Assembly: GCF_014851395.1 (NCBI RefSeq)
Contig: NW_024040928.1
Coordinates: 15,887,012-15,951,011 of the forward strand
DNA from: Micropterus salmoides
Taxonomy: Eukaryota > Chordata > Actinopteri > Centrarchiformes > Centrarchidae
DNA length: 64,000 nucleotides
Direction of reading: 5' to 3'
Position numbers and translations under genes: made by a program. Every line of letters begins with the position of its first letter. The first letter of the stretch is position 1. This document shows positions 34,681 through 47,200 of this stretch, in pieces. The notes under the pieces were generated by a model that had not been told where the DNA came from, searched no databases, and saw only the letters and a list, made by a program, of their open reading frames with translations.

Positions 34681-36984
34681 CATACACATTTAGTCAGACA
34701 GGTATGTGTAGAGAAGTACTCTTTACACAGCATACAAGACATCAATATTAAATTTGAAGTGAAACATGATGAAACATTTGTTTAAAAACTTTATGATGTC
34801 ATATAGCTCAAGTGAACTGGCCGAAAAGGACAGTAAGGAATAGATGACCAAACAACTGCTGCAAAACTTACATAATGCCATATGACCTGAGTGCAGACAC
34901 TGAACCTCAACCTGCTGCGGGTGAGCTCAAACATCATTCTCCTTCAGAACCAAAAGAATTCAAAGTGACATCTGGCATTTTGGTGCTCAGACAGACCCTT
35001 TCTAAATAACTTGAGGCCACTTAACATGCTGTGTCATGAAAAGCCAAACTGTCCACAAGGCCAGCGTCTGACTGTGTAGGAACACATACTCCAAAATGTT
35101 CCTTTAATATATTTTTTGGAAGAGCGATTGATCAAAAGTAAGACTTTTTAAAGTCTTAGATTAACATAAAGTTAATTTGACAGTTGTTTTATTGTAAATG
35201 AGCTAACTTCTAAGAGTAAATACATAAAAACACACAAACAAAGTCCAGAATTTAACACTAAACAACAGCATTAATTACCAAAATATTCAGACTAATTTGT
35301 GACTTTGTTACGTATTATCTTTGGAGGGCATATTTTAAATGTTTTTAAATGAATATTCAGTGGCTATAATCATCTTTTAAAATCCCACAGAAGTGTTGCA
35401 TAATGGGCATGTTTACACTTGTTTTATCTGGGGATGAGAGCTTGAGAGCGTGTAGGCGTGCCGTGGACTGTGTTGGTGATAAAAGAGTGTGTAGGTGGGA
35501 GGGCAAACAAACAATTATTTGCTGGGCTGTCCTGTAATACATTTAGCTGATATCTGAATTACCACCACAACCAAAGATCTTCCCAGTGAATCTGAAATCA
35601 ATTCAAGTAAAGTTTCAGTCTGGTTATATTCTCTATTTTCTATTGTCAACAAATCTCATGAAAAGACAAAATGGCATCAATTAATTGATCCATACGAACA
35701 AGTGTTATATGTGTAGAAAAAAGATGATACATAAGTCCTCTACATTGTTTCACTAGCTGACATGTTTCTTTTATTCTGAGTCATTCTCACATACAGTGTC
35801 CCACTGCTGGAAATAATCACTACTACTATAGCAGGCCAAATGTGTATTAATGTGTTTGAATTGAACATGAACATTTGCTAAAAACTACAGTGCCCAGCTT
35901 TTTTAGAAAATACATTTCCATTTTCTATTTAGTCATTACTACTACTGATTTTCAGTAGGAAACAATGGGCTTGGGGCTGAGAACCACAGATGGCCTAGCA
36001 AAGTTAAGTAAATTATTGCGAGATGAACTCACACATTGTTGGTTTAAGTCTTTTATTGGAGTTGTTATCAGTACATTTTTTTTAATCATTTGCTGCCTTA
36101 CCTTTAACCTATAATAAAGGAAACAGAGCCCAGAGTTGGTAAATAGAGAAGGCTACTGTTACAAAATATCTAAGTTTTAAATACGTCTTGCAGGACAGAA
36201 ATAAAAGTGATATGACTGAATTGCTGAAAACTGAAAACTGGATCGGTATTAGAACATTGAACTAACTGAATATAATAAGAAACCTGGCACAGGGAATCAC
36301 TGTAACCCTTTACAATAAATTAACCAAAAAGCTCAAAGGTATCCTTTCGTTTTGCGGCCTAGAAGAAGGGTTATCTGACGGAACAGTGAAGAAAGTGTTT
36401 CTCAGGCTATAATAGCAACTGATAATGGGATAACAAGTCATTGATTTACTAAGTTCACACACCTCTCCTGCAGTAATTGCATGCCACCGTTTGACCAGGG
36501 AAAATAAGTTCTCCAATTAAATCTATTTCAGTGATGAATGGGACTTGGGTCTTCAGAGTCATTATAGAAAAAGCGATGAGAATCAATACCAAAAATGACC
36601 TCTGACTTCCCCCCAGCACTACTTTTATCACACCATGACTGTCACTGTGTGGTCCCTTGGATCTCCTGCTGTGTTATTTGTTGGTCATGTTTGATGGAAG
36701 AATCACACATTTTATTAAAAAATGACGCATCCAATTATGACAAATTATAGCACCTATTAAAGCTGACACATGTAATGAACTCCACTCGCAAAATAGTCTT
36801 TATAAATAAAAATAAATGTTTTTTTATACTAATGCACTGCAGAGAATGAGCCTATGGATAACAGATACAATACATTCAACAAATATGCTTTTTAAATTGA
36901 CGTGTTTAATATCTTCATAAAAACGAAACACATAAATTGACAAATAACAGATCAATTATAACGACCAGACCCAATTTTGTGAAC

Positions 36985-37785
36985 ATGTCTGGCATCTTTC
37001 AACTTTTATTAGCAGATGGGTACATGGCCAGCATGAGTATCAAAAACAAAAAATACATTCTTTAGGATTTTGCTGTGATGGCAAAACACACTGTACATAC
37101 CAAATGTATCAAATATTTTCATCTTGCATTATCAAACATAGCTGAAGCATCTCTTTGATATATTGCATAAAATACAGCAATATTACATTGGTTTCTTTGT
37201 GGCATAAGGCAAACTTTGTATTTGTTTGTTTTTTGGTGAAAAAATGTTGTACATGAATTCTTCTTCATGTTAAATGTCATATTATACAGTCGGGTATCTA
37301 TACAGCAAAGAAAAGTATTACCAAAAAACATCTAAATTGTGTGCTGTTAAGACAAGACAGCAGACTTCTTTCCCTCTGTGTATTCACTGCCTGTGTAATG
37401 TCACAGAGTCCTGCTTGCATTGACATTTGCGAGAAAGCTTCAGAAAGTGAGGAAACTGAGAACTGCGTAAAGAGGAAGAGACAGAAACAGTAAATATTTG
37501 TGGATTTGCTGACAGAAATTTAAATGAGAAACAAAGTAAAGGCCATAATTAAGGTTAAACCTTTTTATATACAGTCTATGGGTTAAACATGCTGAAAACA
37601 CCAACTTTGCATTCCAAGAGGCAGTGGTGGAGTTCTGACTGTGCAGCATAAACTCGATAGGATGACCAGAGATCAAGAAAGTGACAATGATGCCATCTAG
37701 AGGCATCAACGCAGCTCTAGCCTCATATTTTATCTTATTAACATTGCCCTAATGTTGTTGGTGTTTTTAAGAGCGTTAGTTGGTG
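36985..37785 (-). other. ccdc167: Probable 3' UTR of ccdc167
   Basis: On the minus strand, noncoding sequence after the stop reaches an AATAAA at 37010-37005. The end could also lie elsewhere; no transcript evidence is available here. Confidence 0.4.
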
Positions 37786-38853
37786 TCATGAGTCCTCTTC
37801 ATTGTAAAAAAGAAAGTAGACGAGACAGATGATGACCAGCAGAGCGACTGATAGCAGCATGTTCTTCCGATTCTCTCCTCTTAATGTCTCCAGCTCCTTG
37901 TCTAGAAATGGGAAAACAAAATTGATGTGAAGGCACTGATGTCTGGCAGCATTCAATCTAAAACCTGATGAAGGAACAAAACCTGCAATTGCTCTGCTGG
38001 TGACCTATTGCAGTAATGGCAGAGTCAATTAATGTTTAGTAATAGAATATAAAAACATTAAACAGGGTTTTCATTACGAGTTTGATGGATACTTTTATGA
38101 CCTTGCTGTTCTCAAGAGTAACTCAGATCACTTATATGACTTTAAATGTAGTGGATAGATGGCTGTGGTTTGAACCGCCAACCTACACCATGATGACTAC
38201 TATGTCTATATTGTAAAACATTAAATATATTCTTGTATATGCTTGCAGTGATTTGTACAGTACGAATAATATAGATATAGACTTACCTAACTTTTGCACC
38301 CTTTCATTAATGATTGCCAATTCATCTTCCAGTTCCTGCCTGTGGAGCAGAGAGGACGAGACAAGGACAAGCAGTAACATTAGGAGTTTTTTTTTATCAT
38401 ACAGTCTATGAGGTTTTTATCTTGTAAAGTTGAGGTGTTAGAAAATGGCACAATCTCCATCGTCGTCTTCAACCTCCTCCTCCTCACCTTTGCTTGTCAG
38501 AGAGCTCCTCTTTCCTGCTCCTGAACTCTGCCCTCTCCAGGTTGTTCTGGCAACGCGCCCGTCGCTCCTCCAAACGGTCGATCTACAATGTTTAACAGAA
38601 ACAAAACAGCAAAAGCAAGTTCAGCTAGGTTCGACAACTTTGACAGAGATTAGTTAGTTAGCCGACAGGACAGTGACTGCATGAAATGTGTGTAACGTTA
38701 CGCTGAACGTGAGACAGTGTTAAAGATGCAGTAGCAAGCTAAATAACGTTAGCTAACCTACCTACAGGCGAACTAGCTAAAGACAACGTTCCGACGTCTT
38801 ACCTCAGTGGCGACACTGGTTTTCTCTCGTCTTTTGTCTTTAAATTTAGCCAT
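37786..38853 (-). CDS. ccdc167: Coiled-coil domain-containing protein 167
   Basis: Four coding exons, in transcript order 38853-38803, 38582-38488, 38339-38287 and 37901-37786, join with consistent phases and GT-AG borders into 104 residues; the human protein has 97. The first exon is short and basic (MAKFKDKRREKTSVATE). The middle is a charged coiled coil (IDRLEERRARCQNNLERAEF, then QELEDELAIINERVQKL). The last exon has ENRKNMLLSVALL, matching the ENRKNMLLSVA motif of CCDC167, followed by one hydrophobic segment and a short acidic tail (NEEDS). It is therefore a predicted C-terminally anchored membrane protein. Function is poorly known. It is transcribed away from kif25, with a LINE between the two 5' ends. 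Confidence 0.92.
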
Positions 38854-38901
38854 TTTTGTTGACAGCCTGGCTGAGATGGAAAACTGTGACTATGCGGAAG
38901 T
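38854..38901 (-). promoter_or_regulatory. Remaining ccdc167 5' flank with ETS-like site
   Basis: Only 48 bases separate the ccdc167 start codon from the LINE. They end in GCGGAAGTG (38894-38902), an ETS-family consensus-like core. The 7 bases CGGAAGT at 38895-38901 recur at the other end of the LINE and are read here as its target-site duplication. Confidence 0.55.
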
Positions 38902-39004
38902 GTTTTTCTTCTTCTTCTGTTCCTTTCCGGCAGACTAGGCACTGTTAGTGCATTGCTGCCTCCCACAGGTGATAAAGACAGTCTTCATTAAAGCTCCCCC
39001 TGAC

Positions 39005-42000
39005 CTATATTTTCCAATATAGGCCCGTGGCTTTTAGGAAGTGAAATAGTTCCAAGGCTCTTTCTGTTTGATTAGGACCATCACCCATCAGAGTTTTTAC
39101 AGATAATAGATCAACTCCCAGAACGTTTAGGCCAATGAATAATAATCTCCTTTCCTCGGCATATCTCGGACAGAACATGATGACATGCTTGACAGACTCC
39201 TGTACTCCACAGACTTGGCACTTGCCGTCCCTGTGCTTTCCTACCAGGAACAGCCCACTTGCCAATCCACAATGACCCAGTCTTAATCGGGCCAACTTAA
39301 TCTGATCCATCCGAGGCAAGATAATTGATTTCCCAGGTTTGACTAATGGTTTTACGTCATAGAACTTTCTCCCGCTGGTGTCTTTACTCCACTCGTGTTG
39401 CCATTGTTGTGTCAGTCTTTCCTTAATGATGCTACGGCACTCCAGTCTGTCAAATGGTACCTCCACCTCCACATTTTCCCTACCTAAACTTGCCCTCGCA
39501 GCCTCATCAGCAGCCTCATTCCCCTCAACCCCCACATGTGCTGGAACCCACCCCCCGCCTCTCTAATCTATAAACCCTTGTTAAGATCTCCCCAACTAAA
39601 TCTAACCTAGCCCCTCCTCTTTCTCCCCCTATTGCCATCAAGCCAGATAGTGAGTCAGAACAAATGATGGCTTTCTCCACCCCACTTTCTTCTACCCACC
39701 ACAAAGCCCATATGATTGCTACCAGTTCAGCTGTAAAGATTGAAAGACCATCAGGCAGTCTATGACACTGTCTAACATGAAACTGGGGAACATATAAACC
39801 AAAGCCCACTTTCTTATTCTCAGGGTCTCTAGATCCAGCTGTATAAATATCTATGTAGCTATTCCATAATTTCCTAAGATGCTCCTGTACATAATGTGCA
39901 ACATTTCCTACACTTCCTTCCTTTATTAAATTTTTAATAGATATGTCTACATCAGCCTCAGGCAATAGCCATTGAGGGCCAGTTGACAGAAGGCACCATT
40001 TTCCTTTCATTAAGCTTAAGCTCCTCTGCGTATGTCTTAACAGAATGTAAAACACTATATCTATTAAGCCTACTCTCACCCCTTCTAAACTCCCAACACT
40101 CTGCTAACAAAGAAACTGAAGGAAGAGCTGACCCAAAGCTTTTAATTTTTACGAAATAATTTAATGCCAGTTTTGCACGTCGCAGCCTTAGCGGAACCTC
40201 CCCTGCTTCCACTAACAGCGACAGAATCGGCGTTGTCTGGAATGCCCCAGTACATATCCTCAAAGCCCTAGATTGAACCACATCCAAGTTATTAAGCGTG
40301 GACCTAGCTGCTGATCCATATGCAAGACACCCATAATCAAAAATTGATCTTATCATAGCTTTATAAATCATCAGCATAAGATTCCTGTCTGCACCCCAAG
40401 AACACCCAGCAAAACACCTCAAAATATTAATAACCTTTCCACATTTATTCACCATTCTACATACATGTTCTTTATACGTTAGCTTTTCATCTACCCAGAC
40501 CCCAAGAAACTTGAAGACCCTGGCTCTCTCAAGAGGTTCCCCATACAACTTAAGACCCAGACTGTCTATATTCCTCTTCCTGCCAAAAACCATATACTTA
40601 GTTTTTTTCAATGACAGCCTAAAACCCCACTTATCACCCCAAGCCTGCACCTTATTCAAAGCACACTGCATCTGTTTAAATAAGTACTCAGTATTACGGC
40701 CTCTTTTCCACATTGCTCCATCATCTGCAAACAAAGATCGCTGAAATCCACTTCCTACCTCATCAAACATATTATTAACCATTACATTGAACAGAACTGG
40801 ACTGATGACACGACCCTGCGGAGTCCCATTTTCTACGAACACAGAGTCAGAAACGCTCCCTCCTACTCTTACTTGTATACACCGTGACTTCAGAAAGTCC
40901 TTAATCCAATTAATCATTCTGCCCCCCATCATACAACTTAATGATTACTCCTTCTTTCCACAGCATATCATAAGCCTTCTCTATATCAAAAAACACACCT
41001 ACCACCACCTCTTTATTTACAAGGGCTTTCTTGATATCATCATCCAACACTAAAACTGAATCCATAGTACCACGACCAAGTCTGAAACCATTCTGATATG
41101 TAGAGAAAAAAACTTTCTTTTCTAATCTATATACCAACCTGTCAGTAACCATCCTTTCCATAATCTTACAGATAACAGCTGTGAGAGCAATTGGTCTGTA
41201 TGACCCAGGGTTTTCAGCTTCCTTACCGAGTTTTAAAATCGGCACAATCACTGCGTGTTTCCATTCAGCTGGAATTGATCCTTCCTCCCACACTGTACTA
41301 ATCAATGCCAATACCTCCTCCAATGCAAAGTCATCCATATGCTGAAAGATCTCATATCCCAATCCATCTCTTCCAGGAGCAGTGTGCCGCCCTCGTCTTA
41401 TTGACCTTCTTAGTTCATGTATGGAAAAGAACACATTGATTACATCACTGTTGTCATTATTCTTGTTAAGTTTCTTTCTGCTCAAGCATTAGCTCCCTCC
41501 TAATCAAACCTTCACTGCCAACATTCCTATCACTGTGCACTTGCTGGAAACTCCTAACCAACAGATCAGCCTTGTCCTCATTACTTACCACTTCTCTACA
41601 CCCTTCTACCAAAACAGGAATAGAGAAACCTCTATTCATTCCCGCCATCCGATGAATCATATTCCAAACCTGTTTAACAGTAGTCTCAGAACCTAGAGTG
41701 CCACAGAACTTCTGCCAACTCTCTCTCTTCGCACACTTTATAACCTTTATAGCCTCAGCGTTGCTTATATTCAACAACAAGGCTCTCAACAGGACATCTG
41801 CGAAGCTGCCTATAAGCTCTATTTCTAACCCGCACAGCCTTATCACAAGCCTGATTCCACCACGGCACTGCTTTCCTCTCTTTCATCTCACCCTTAATTT
41901 TAATGGCTTTTTCTGCTGCTTTCCTCACGACTCCACAAAGAGAATTACTCCACTCATCAGTGCTACCTTGACTAACTACATCACCTAAACTTCCTACCAA

Positions 42001-42836
42001 CTGATCTCGAAATTTATCTCAATCTGCTTTAAAAAAATTAAACCCTCTCACCGCTCTCTCCTTCTCCACCTGTAAAACACTACCAAATTCACTAAAAATA
42101 GGGAAGTGATCACTCCCTAAGGTGTTAAGTTCCATAGGATACCAACTCCCACACCTAGCAAGTTCACCTGACGCAAAGGTTAAATCAATACATGACAACC
42201 TCCCACTATTCACCTGAAACCTAGTCGGTCTACCATCATTTAACACCACCAAATTGTTTTTATCTATAAAATCTTCTATTAAACCCCCATTTCCATCTTT
42301 GATTCTGCTGCCCCAAAGAGGATTGTGAGCATTAAAATCTCCTGTCCACACCACTGGAGGTCTCACCTGATTTGTTATTTCATCTAACTTATTTCCAACC
42401 GAAGACAAGGATTATAAAAATTCACCAATGAAAACCTACCTGCTGTGCTCCATACCTCAATTGCTACACATTCCAATCCTGAGGTAATATTTAATTGTCT
42501 ATATTGAACACCTTTTTTAACAAATATTGCACAACCCCCTCCAGATGAATTTCTGTCTTTACGTAAACAAATAAAACCTGGCATCACAAAATCTAAAGAC
42601 GGTTTTAACCATGTCTCCTGAATGCATAACTGTGGTTTGTTTTTGCAACCATCCACAAACTTCTTTAATTCCTGTCCATTAGCTTTCAAACTCCTGGCAT
42701 TCCACTGCAGAATACAAAACATTAATAGACTAACTATCAATTTCATCATCATCATCATCATCCTCCATTTGGCCTCCGTTATTCTTTTCCCTTCTCTCTC
42801 TTGAGAACACATATCTATAGAGGGCCGCTGGCTCAA
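39005..42836 (-). pseudogene. LINE ORF2: endonuclease, reverse transcriptase, RNase H
   Basis: Successive frames on the minus strand give an endonuclease (ILQWNARSLKANGQ and IQETWLKP near 42730-42620; VWTGDFNAHNPLWGS near 42345; SDHFPIF near 42100), a linker (41990-41470), the reverse transcriptase (PGRDGLGYEIF near 41370, NGTPQGRVISPVLFNVMVNN near 40830-40770, FADDGAMW near 40735) and an RNase H (YTAGSRDP near 39835, SDSLSGL near 39640, GVEGNEAADEAA near 39535-39500). A CysX2Cys...HisX4Cys-like cluster follows near 39215-39170. The first RNase H aspartate (usual YTDGS) is alanine. Frameshifts lie near 42400, 42005, 41830-41755, 41475, 40920, 40000 and 39530. Confidence 0.85.
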
Positions 42837-43039
42837 CCTCTACAACCCCAAGACTCCTCTCAGCAGCCTTCACCACACTTCTTACAACGTCTGAATTATT
42901 CTTAGTCTGCTTCATGTCACACATCACTTCCACAATGAAAGCCAGGAATTTCATCTTACTCACCACCACTGAATCTTCTGTTACATAAGCTACCAGCAGA
43001 GGGCATTCCGCTTGTCTTCTCCTTATGTCACTCACCTCA

Positions 43040-43947
43040 CCACATGTTGCAACCTTTTTGACAGCCTCAGCTTAGGGAGACTAACAAAGGGGTGTCTTAT
43101 CCCCTTTGTTAGTCTCCCTAAACTGCTGCACCCTCATCGCCTGCTTATATTGTTCACATTCACGATTTCCAGCTACGTGCCCTCCACCACATGAACCACA
43201 CTTTACCAAATAATGACAAGCACCCTGGGAACACTCGTTCTGGAAGGGCTCTTTCCAGAAAAGACACCACAGTTGATGAATCCCGCTTAGCTCCATCACG
43301 AAAGATTTTAATTCGTGTGGCCTCACCAACCTTCGCCCCCTCTATGCCCTTCACCAACTCAACCATGGAAACCTCCAGAGAAACACCATAAATCACCCCT
43401 TTCAAGCCAGCCTTGCTCCCTGGAATAAATCCTTCCACCCGCCTCTTCCCTATCGCATCCAGTGCAACAGCTCTGTTCAACTGAGCCGCAGACTTGCAAA
43501 ATACAAGCAGTTTCCCATCAGCCAGAATTCTTGCACTCAGGATATCACCCAACTCTTCCTTCAATGCCCAGCAAGTCTAATTGGGTTAAGAGAACTAAAC
43601 GCAGACTGCCCTTCCTTCAACTTAAAAATCACTTTATACTCTTCCGACTGGCTGCTGCTTCTTCTCATTACCTTTACCTGCTGATCTCTCCCTCCATCTG
43701 ACTCTTGTGAATCACTACTTTTATTTCTCCTTTTCCTATTCTTCCCCTTACTATTTCTTTCCCATCCGCCCCCACCATCATCCGTGTCCTGCATTGCAGG
43801 AACAAAGTGTTTTTCTTCTTCGTAATGTTTCATTTCTTCCTGTTTAACCTTAACGTTACTGACTCGAGTCACAAAGTTAACATCCCGTGAATTATGCACT
43901 CCCAACAGCCACATGGAACTGGCATTTTGAATTTGGGATACCGACAT
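43040..43947 (-). pseudogene. LINE ORF1 (gag-like, zinc knuckle), broken
   Basis: The ATG at 43947 opens a basic, serine-rich N terminus, then YKVIFKLKEGQ. After a frameshift near 43565 comes a domain with ILADGKLLVFCKSAAQLNRA. A second shift near 43250 leads to a cysteine-rich zinc-knuckle region with KCGSCGGGHVAGNRECEQYK (C-x2-C-x3-H-x6-C). This is the RNA-binding chaperone of I-type LINEs. A perfect hairpin at 43072-43121 interrupts the end. Confidence 0.8.
43072..43121. repeat. Perfect 21-bp inverted repeat inside LINE ORF1
   Basis: The arms 43072-43092 and 43101-43121 are exact complements around an eight-base loop (TGTCTTAT). The left arm interrupts the natural continuation of ORF1, so one arm appears to be a later inverted copy of the other. 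Confidence 0.9.
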
Positions 43948-43973
43948 TAAACTTTTTGACTGTATTTCGCTCT

Positions 43974-44093
43974 CGGAAGTTATAAAAAAAACAAAACAAC
44001 AACTAATATTTTGAAAATATAGACTGCCTGAGCGTCCGTTTTATCTTTCAGGCTGGCTGTCATCCTCCTCCTCCTCCTCTGCGAGGCAGACAG
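43974..44093 (+). promoter_or_regulatory. kif25: kif25 5' flank and probable noncoding first exon
   Basis: The interval starts with the second CGGAAGT copy (43974-43980) and ends with a good donor GACAG/GTGAGC at 44093/44094. The part near 44055-44093 is GC-richer with a CCTCCTCCTCCTCCTC run. I infer a short untranslated exon spliced to an acceptor just before the start codon (TTTGAG at 44224-44229). The transcription start is not readable. Confidence 0.45.
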
Positions 44094-44234
44094 GTGAGCA
44101 GAGTTGAGAGAGAGCTGTTGTTGACCGTTAATCGGATTATATGACATGAGAGGACACGACTTGATCAGCTGAGAAGGGAAGGGACGAGGTTATTCTTTTT
44201 CTCTTCTTAACAAACTTCTTCTATTTGAGCAATA

Positions 44235-47200
44235 ATGCCTCTTTTTATTAACCGGGACCAAATATTTGCGCATCAGGTGCACCTGCTGGAGCACAAACTG
44301 AGGGTAAATAAGAGTTAATTGAATGCTTAATGTGAGATTAGTTAGTTAACAACAACATACATATAAAATACTATTTCTAATGTCCTTTGGTAACATTTGT
44401 CACTGTGCTTTCAGAGTAAAGAGGAGCGAATACTGGAACTGGAGACAGAGAATGCTATTCTTCATTTAAGACTTGCCGAGGTAAGAAGATTTCTGCCATT
44501 CATTACTTACAGGCTTAAACTTCAAACCTCTGATTATTCTGGTCTATTCTAGGTGAGCATGATTCTATTTTATTTATTTCTTCACCTCCTGAGTGGCTCA
44601 ATGAGGCTTTTTGGAGTGTGTGTGTTAATGTGTGTGTCTGCTGTAGACACTTGGCCTAAATTCAGCAGGTTTTTACCCCTTGGTGAGTGCGCTGAGATGG
44701 ATCATGTGATTTTAATTTCACCTGAATCTGTATCCAAGAGGTCCACTCTACATTTGATGATAATTATTGCTGTATGTAACCAAATATTCTGGTGGACAGT
44801 GGAGATCAACTAAGCCTGAATGGTTTTATACATTCTTTGCTTCGCTTTGGAGACAGATGGTTTATACTGTCTGACGAAAATGCCAACAGACAGCAGATGT
44901 TTACTAAATTCTCCTTCATGCTTCACTTACCATATTTCCTCCAAAACATGTGTTTTAGTAGACTGACCAATTAATTGATAGTTCCTTTTACTATACAGTT
45001 TGACTCAGTTATGCAAAGACTGTCAGCAGTCAGCTAGTATTAAACATAGTAATTTGTATTATTAGGTTTAATAGGCCGTTTTAACTGTAGACATTTGGAT
45101 ACATCACAGCAGAAAACAGGTGTAATTAATGGCATTAATTGACAGTGCCAGTTCCAGGGTCATAATATTGTGCATTTTTGCTCACATCCATGGCTCGCTG
45201 GGACAGATAAAATGAACATCCTTAATGTTATTGATCAGACCAGCAGCCTGTTTCACCAGCTGTGTGTAAGTTCACATGTAGCCTAGTTATGATGTAAATT
45301 AGTTGTGATTTAGAAGGGTAGGTACAAATCATAAAATGTCAGTCTTATACTCACTAAGCAGTTTTTCTGCCACACAGCATAAAGTTTCATTAATTGCATG
45401 TCATTTACCACAGTACTCCAGTAGAGACCTCATTTATTGATATATTTCAATATCAATCCTGTTTACTACAATGTGCTGTGATGCCAAGTGGCTGATGCAT
45501 GCCAGAAAGCTAATGCGTATGGTAACCGTAATGATGGAACCCTCTCTTTAGGCTAATTTCTGTTTGGCCAGTTGCCTTAGTTATGACACTACCTCCAAAG
45601 TAGTTAGTATCTGCCCCAAGTAATCATGTCATTAAGTTTAGCAGCTGATTTAGTTACAAACTAACCAATAGTTAATAAGCCTCTAGTATCAATTGATGCC
45701 TTAACCTAGGAGAGAACTTACACACAGCTGGTGCAACACTGTAAAAAATGTAATGTCACGTGATTAGTCTAATGTACAAAATGTTTCCTACTATCTCAAA
45801 CATTTTGCATGCTTTGAGGCACATGGGAGCTAACCATCTATTGTGGAGATGTGTTTTTTTGTGTGTTCTTAACTACTCAACAGCTGACAGAACAACAGCC
45901 TCACAAAAAACGTTTTGTCTTATTTTAGGTGCTAGTTATACTGTAGCTTGGCCTAAAGTCAGAATGAAAGTGGCACAGCAGTGCACAATAAGTATGTTAA
46001 TGTTCTCTCCTTTTCAGTGTCTGGGGAAACACCGTCGGGACCATGAAGAGGAGACCAAGGCCCTGAACCATCATCAGCTGCAGAGGAATGCACAGAGGAC
46101 AACCCGGTCAGCCCTCGCCAAACTCCTGTTCGAGGTCCAGGTACAGACACACTCAGATAAATGTGTGTGTGTGTGTTTGTGGTAGGTTGTGAGTTGTCTT
46201 CACGTCTTGTTTTGTTGAGCTCTGTTTCACTAAATTCAAACTCATAAAAAGGAAAGTAATATGGAACAAAAACACAACAGACAACCAGAGCTCTACACAC
46301 CTAACTTGTCCTCTCTGTGTGTTCGTGGCAGGCTGTGAAGCAGGGCTTGAGTGAAGTTTTTGCAGTGTATTTGACTTTTGCCACTGAGCTGGAGGAGCAG
46401 AGCAAGCAGCTCCTGGAAAAAGTGGAGCAAGCCAGCTGTTCTCTAAATGGTCACCGTGGAGACGAGATTCAGAGTAAGTATCTTGAGTGTGTGGCACCAG
46501 GGGTTAACAGAGATGTAGCATTCAGGCTCCACAGCAGTGAGCTGGGGTGAGCAGACAGCTATTAAAACACTTAACAGTGAGATGTGGTAGTTTCCAGTTT
46601 AAAGTAGACAAATATAGGATCAGTGCTCTAACAGGACACACTGCATAAATTAAGAGGGATGTTTTAACTGCTGAGAGCCCAGACTAGACTGCACAGTAGA
46701 GTTCAACTGAAAAGATTTCTGGCACTGATACCAGTAACAGTATTTAGGAGTGTAACAATTCAAATAATGATGTCATCAGCCAATATTATTTATTTATCTC
46801 TATTTACATGCTCAAAATGCACACGTTTTAAGAATCCTTAAAATCTACTCCAGACATCACAGATTGGTTTCATGAAAACATGAAAACTTTTTAACCCACT
46901 TTTATACCTCTCACTTTTAAAAACATTTCTGTCCTGCTCGCTCATTCCCCCTCACTCAGCGTCTCTCTCCCTTCTAAACTGGTTTAAAGGTTATGTGCTG
47001 GTTATCTTGATAAGGGGCATGCTTGCTGGTAATCCTCTTACACGGTAAACCCCCACTCCCCACTCTTACCCCGCCCTTCAAGGTTGTCCAGGATTGCCTA
47101 TGCTGTTTGATGCACTCCTGCAAGTCAGCTGGTCACCATGGCTCTGATGATTGGTGAAATGATCTTGTCATATACTTCAATCCACATAAGCTTGAGCACA

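Larger units (their letters stand above)
31061..36984. other. Intergenic, no gene seen
   Basis: AT-rich, with a TG microsatellite at 31940-31993, a dispersed repeat at 34185-34680 and no reading frame with family or splice support. Confidence 0.55.
38902..43973 (-). mobile_element. I-clade (Nimb-like) LINE, near full length, decayed
   Basis: Domains occur in the expected order on the minus strand: a gag-like ORF1, an apurinic endonuclease, reverse transcriptase and RNase H. The 3' end is a (GAA)n-type tail at 38903-38919. The flanks share CGGAAGT (38895-38901 and 43974-43980). A cellular-type RNase H after the reverse transcriptase points to the I group. The 5' end lies only about 25 bases upstream of the ORF1 ATG, so the copy may be nearly complete. 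At least five frameshifts or stops break the second frame, so it is inactive. Confidence 0.88.

Noticed and set aside
42743..42766. ATC repeat giving an aspartate run within the LINE
   Set aside because: A simple microsatellite expansion in a decayed element, not a functional acidic tract.
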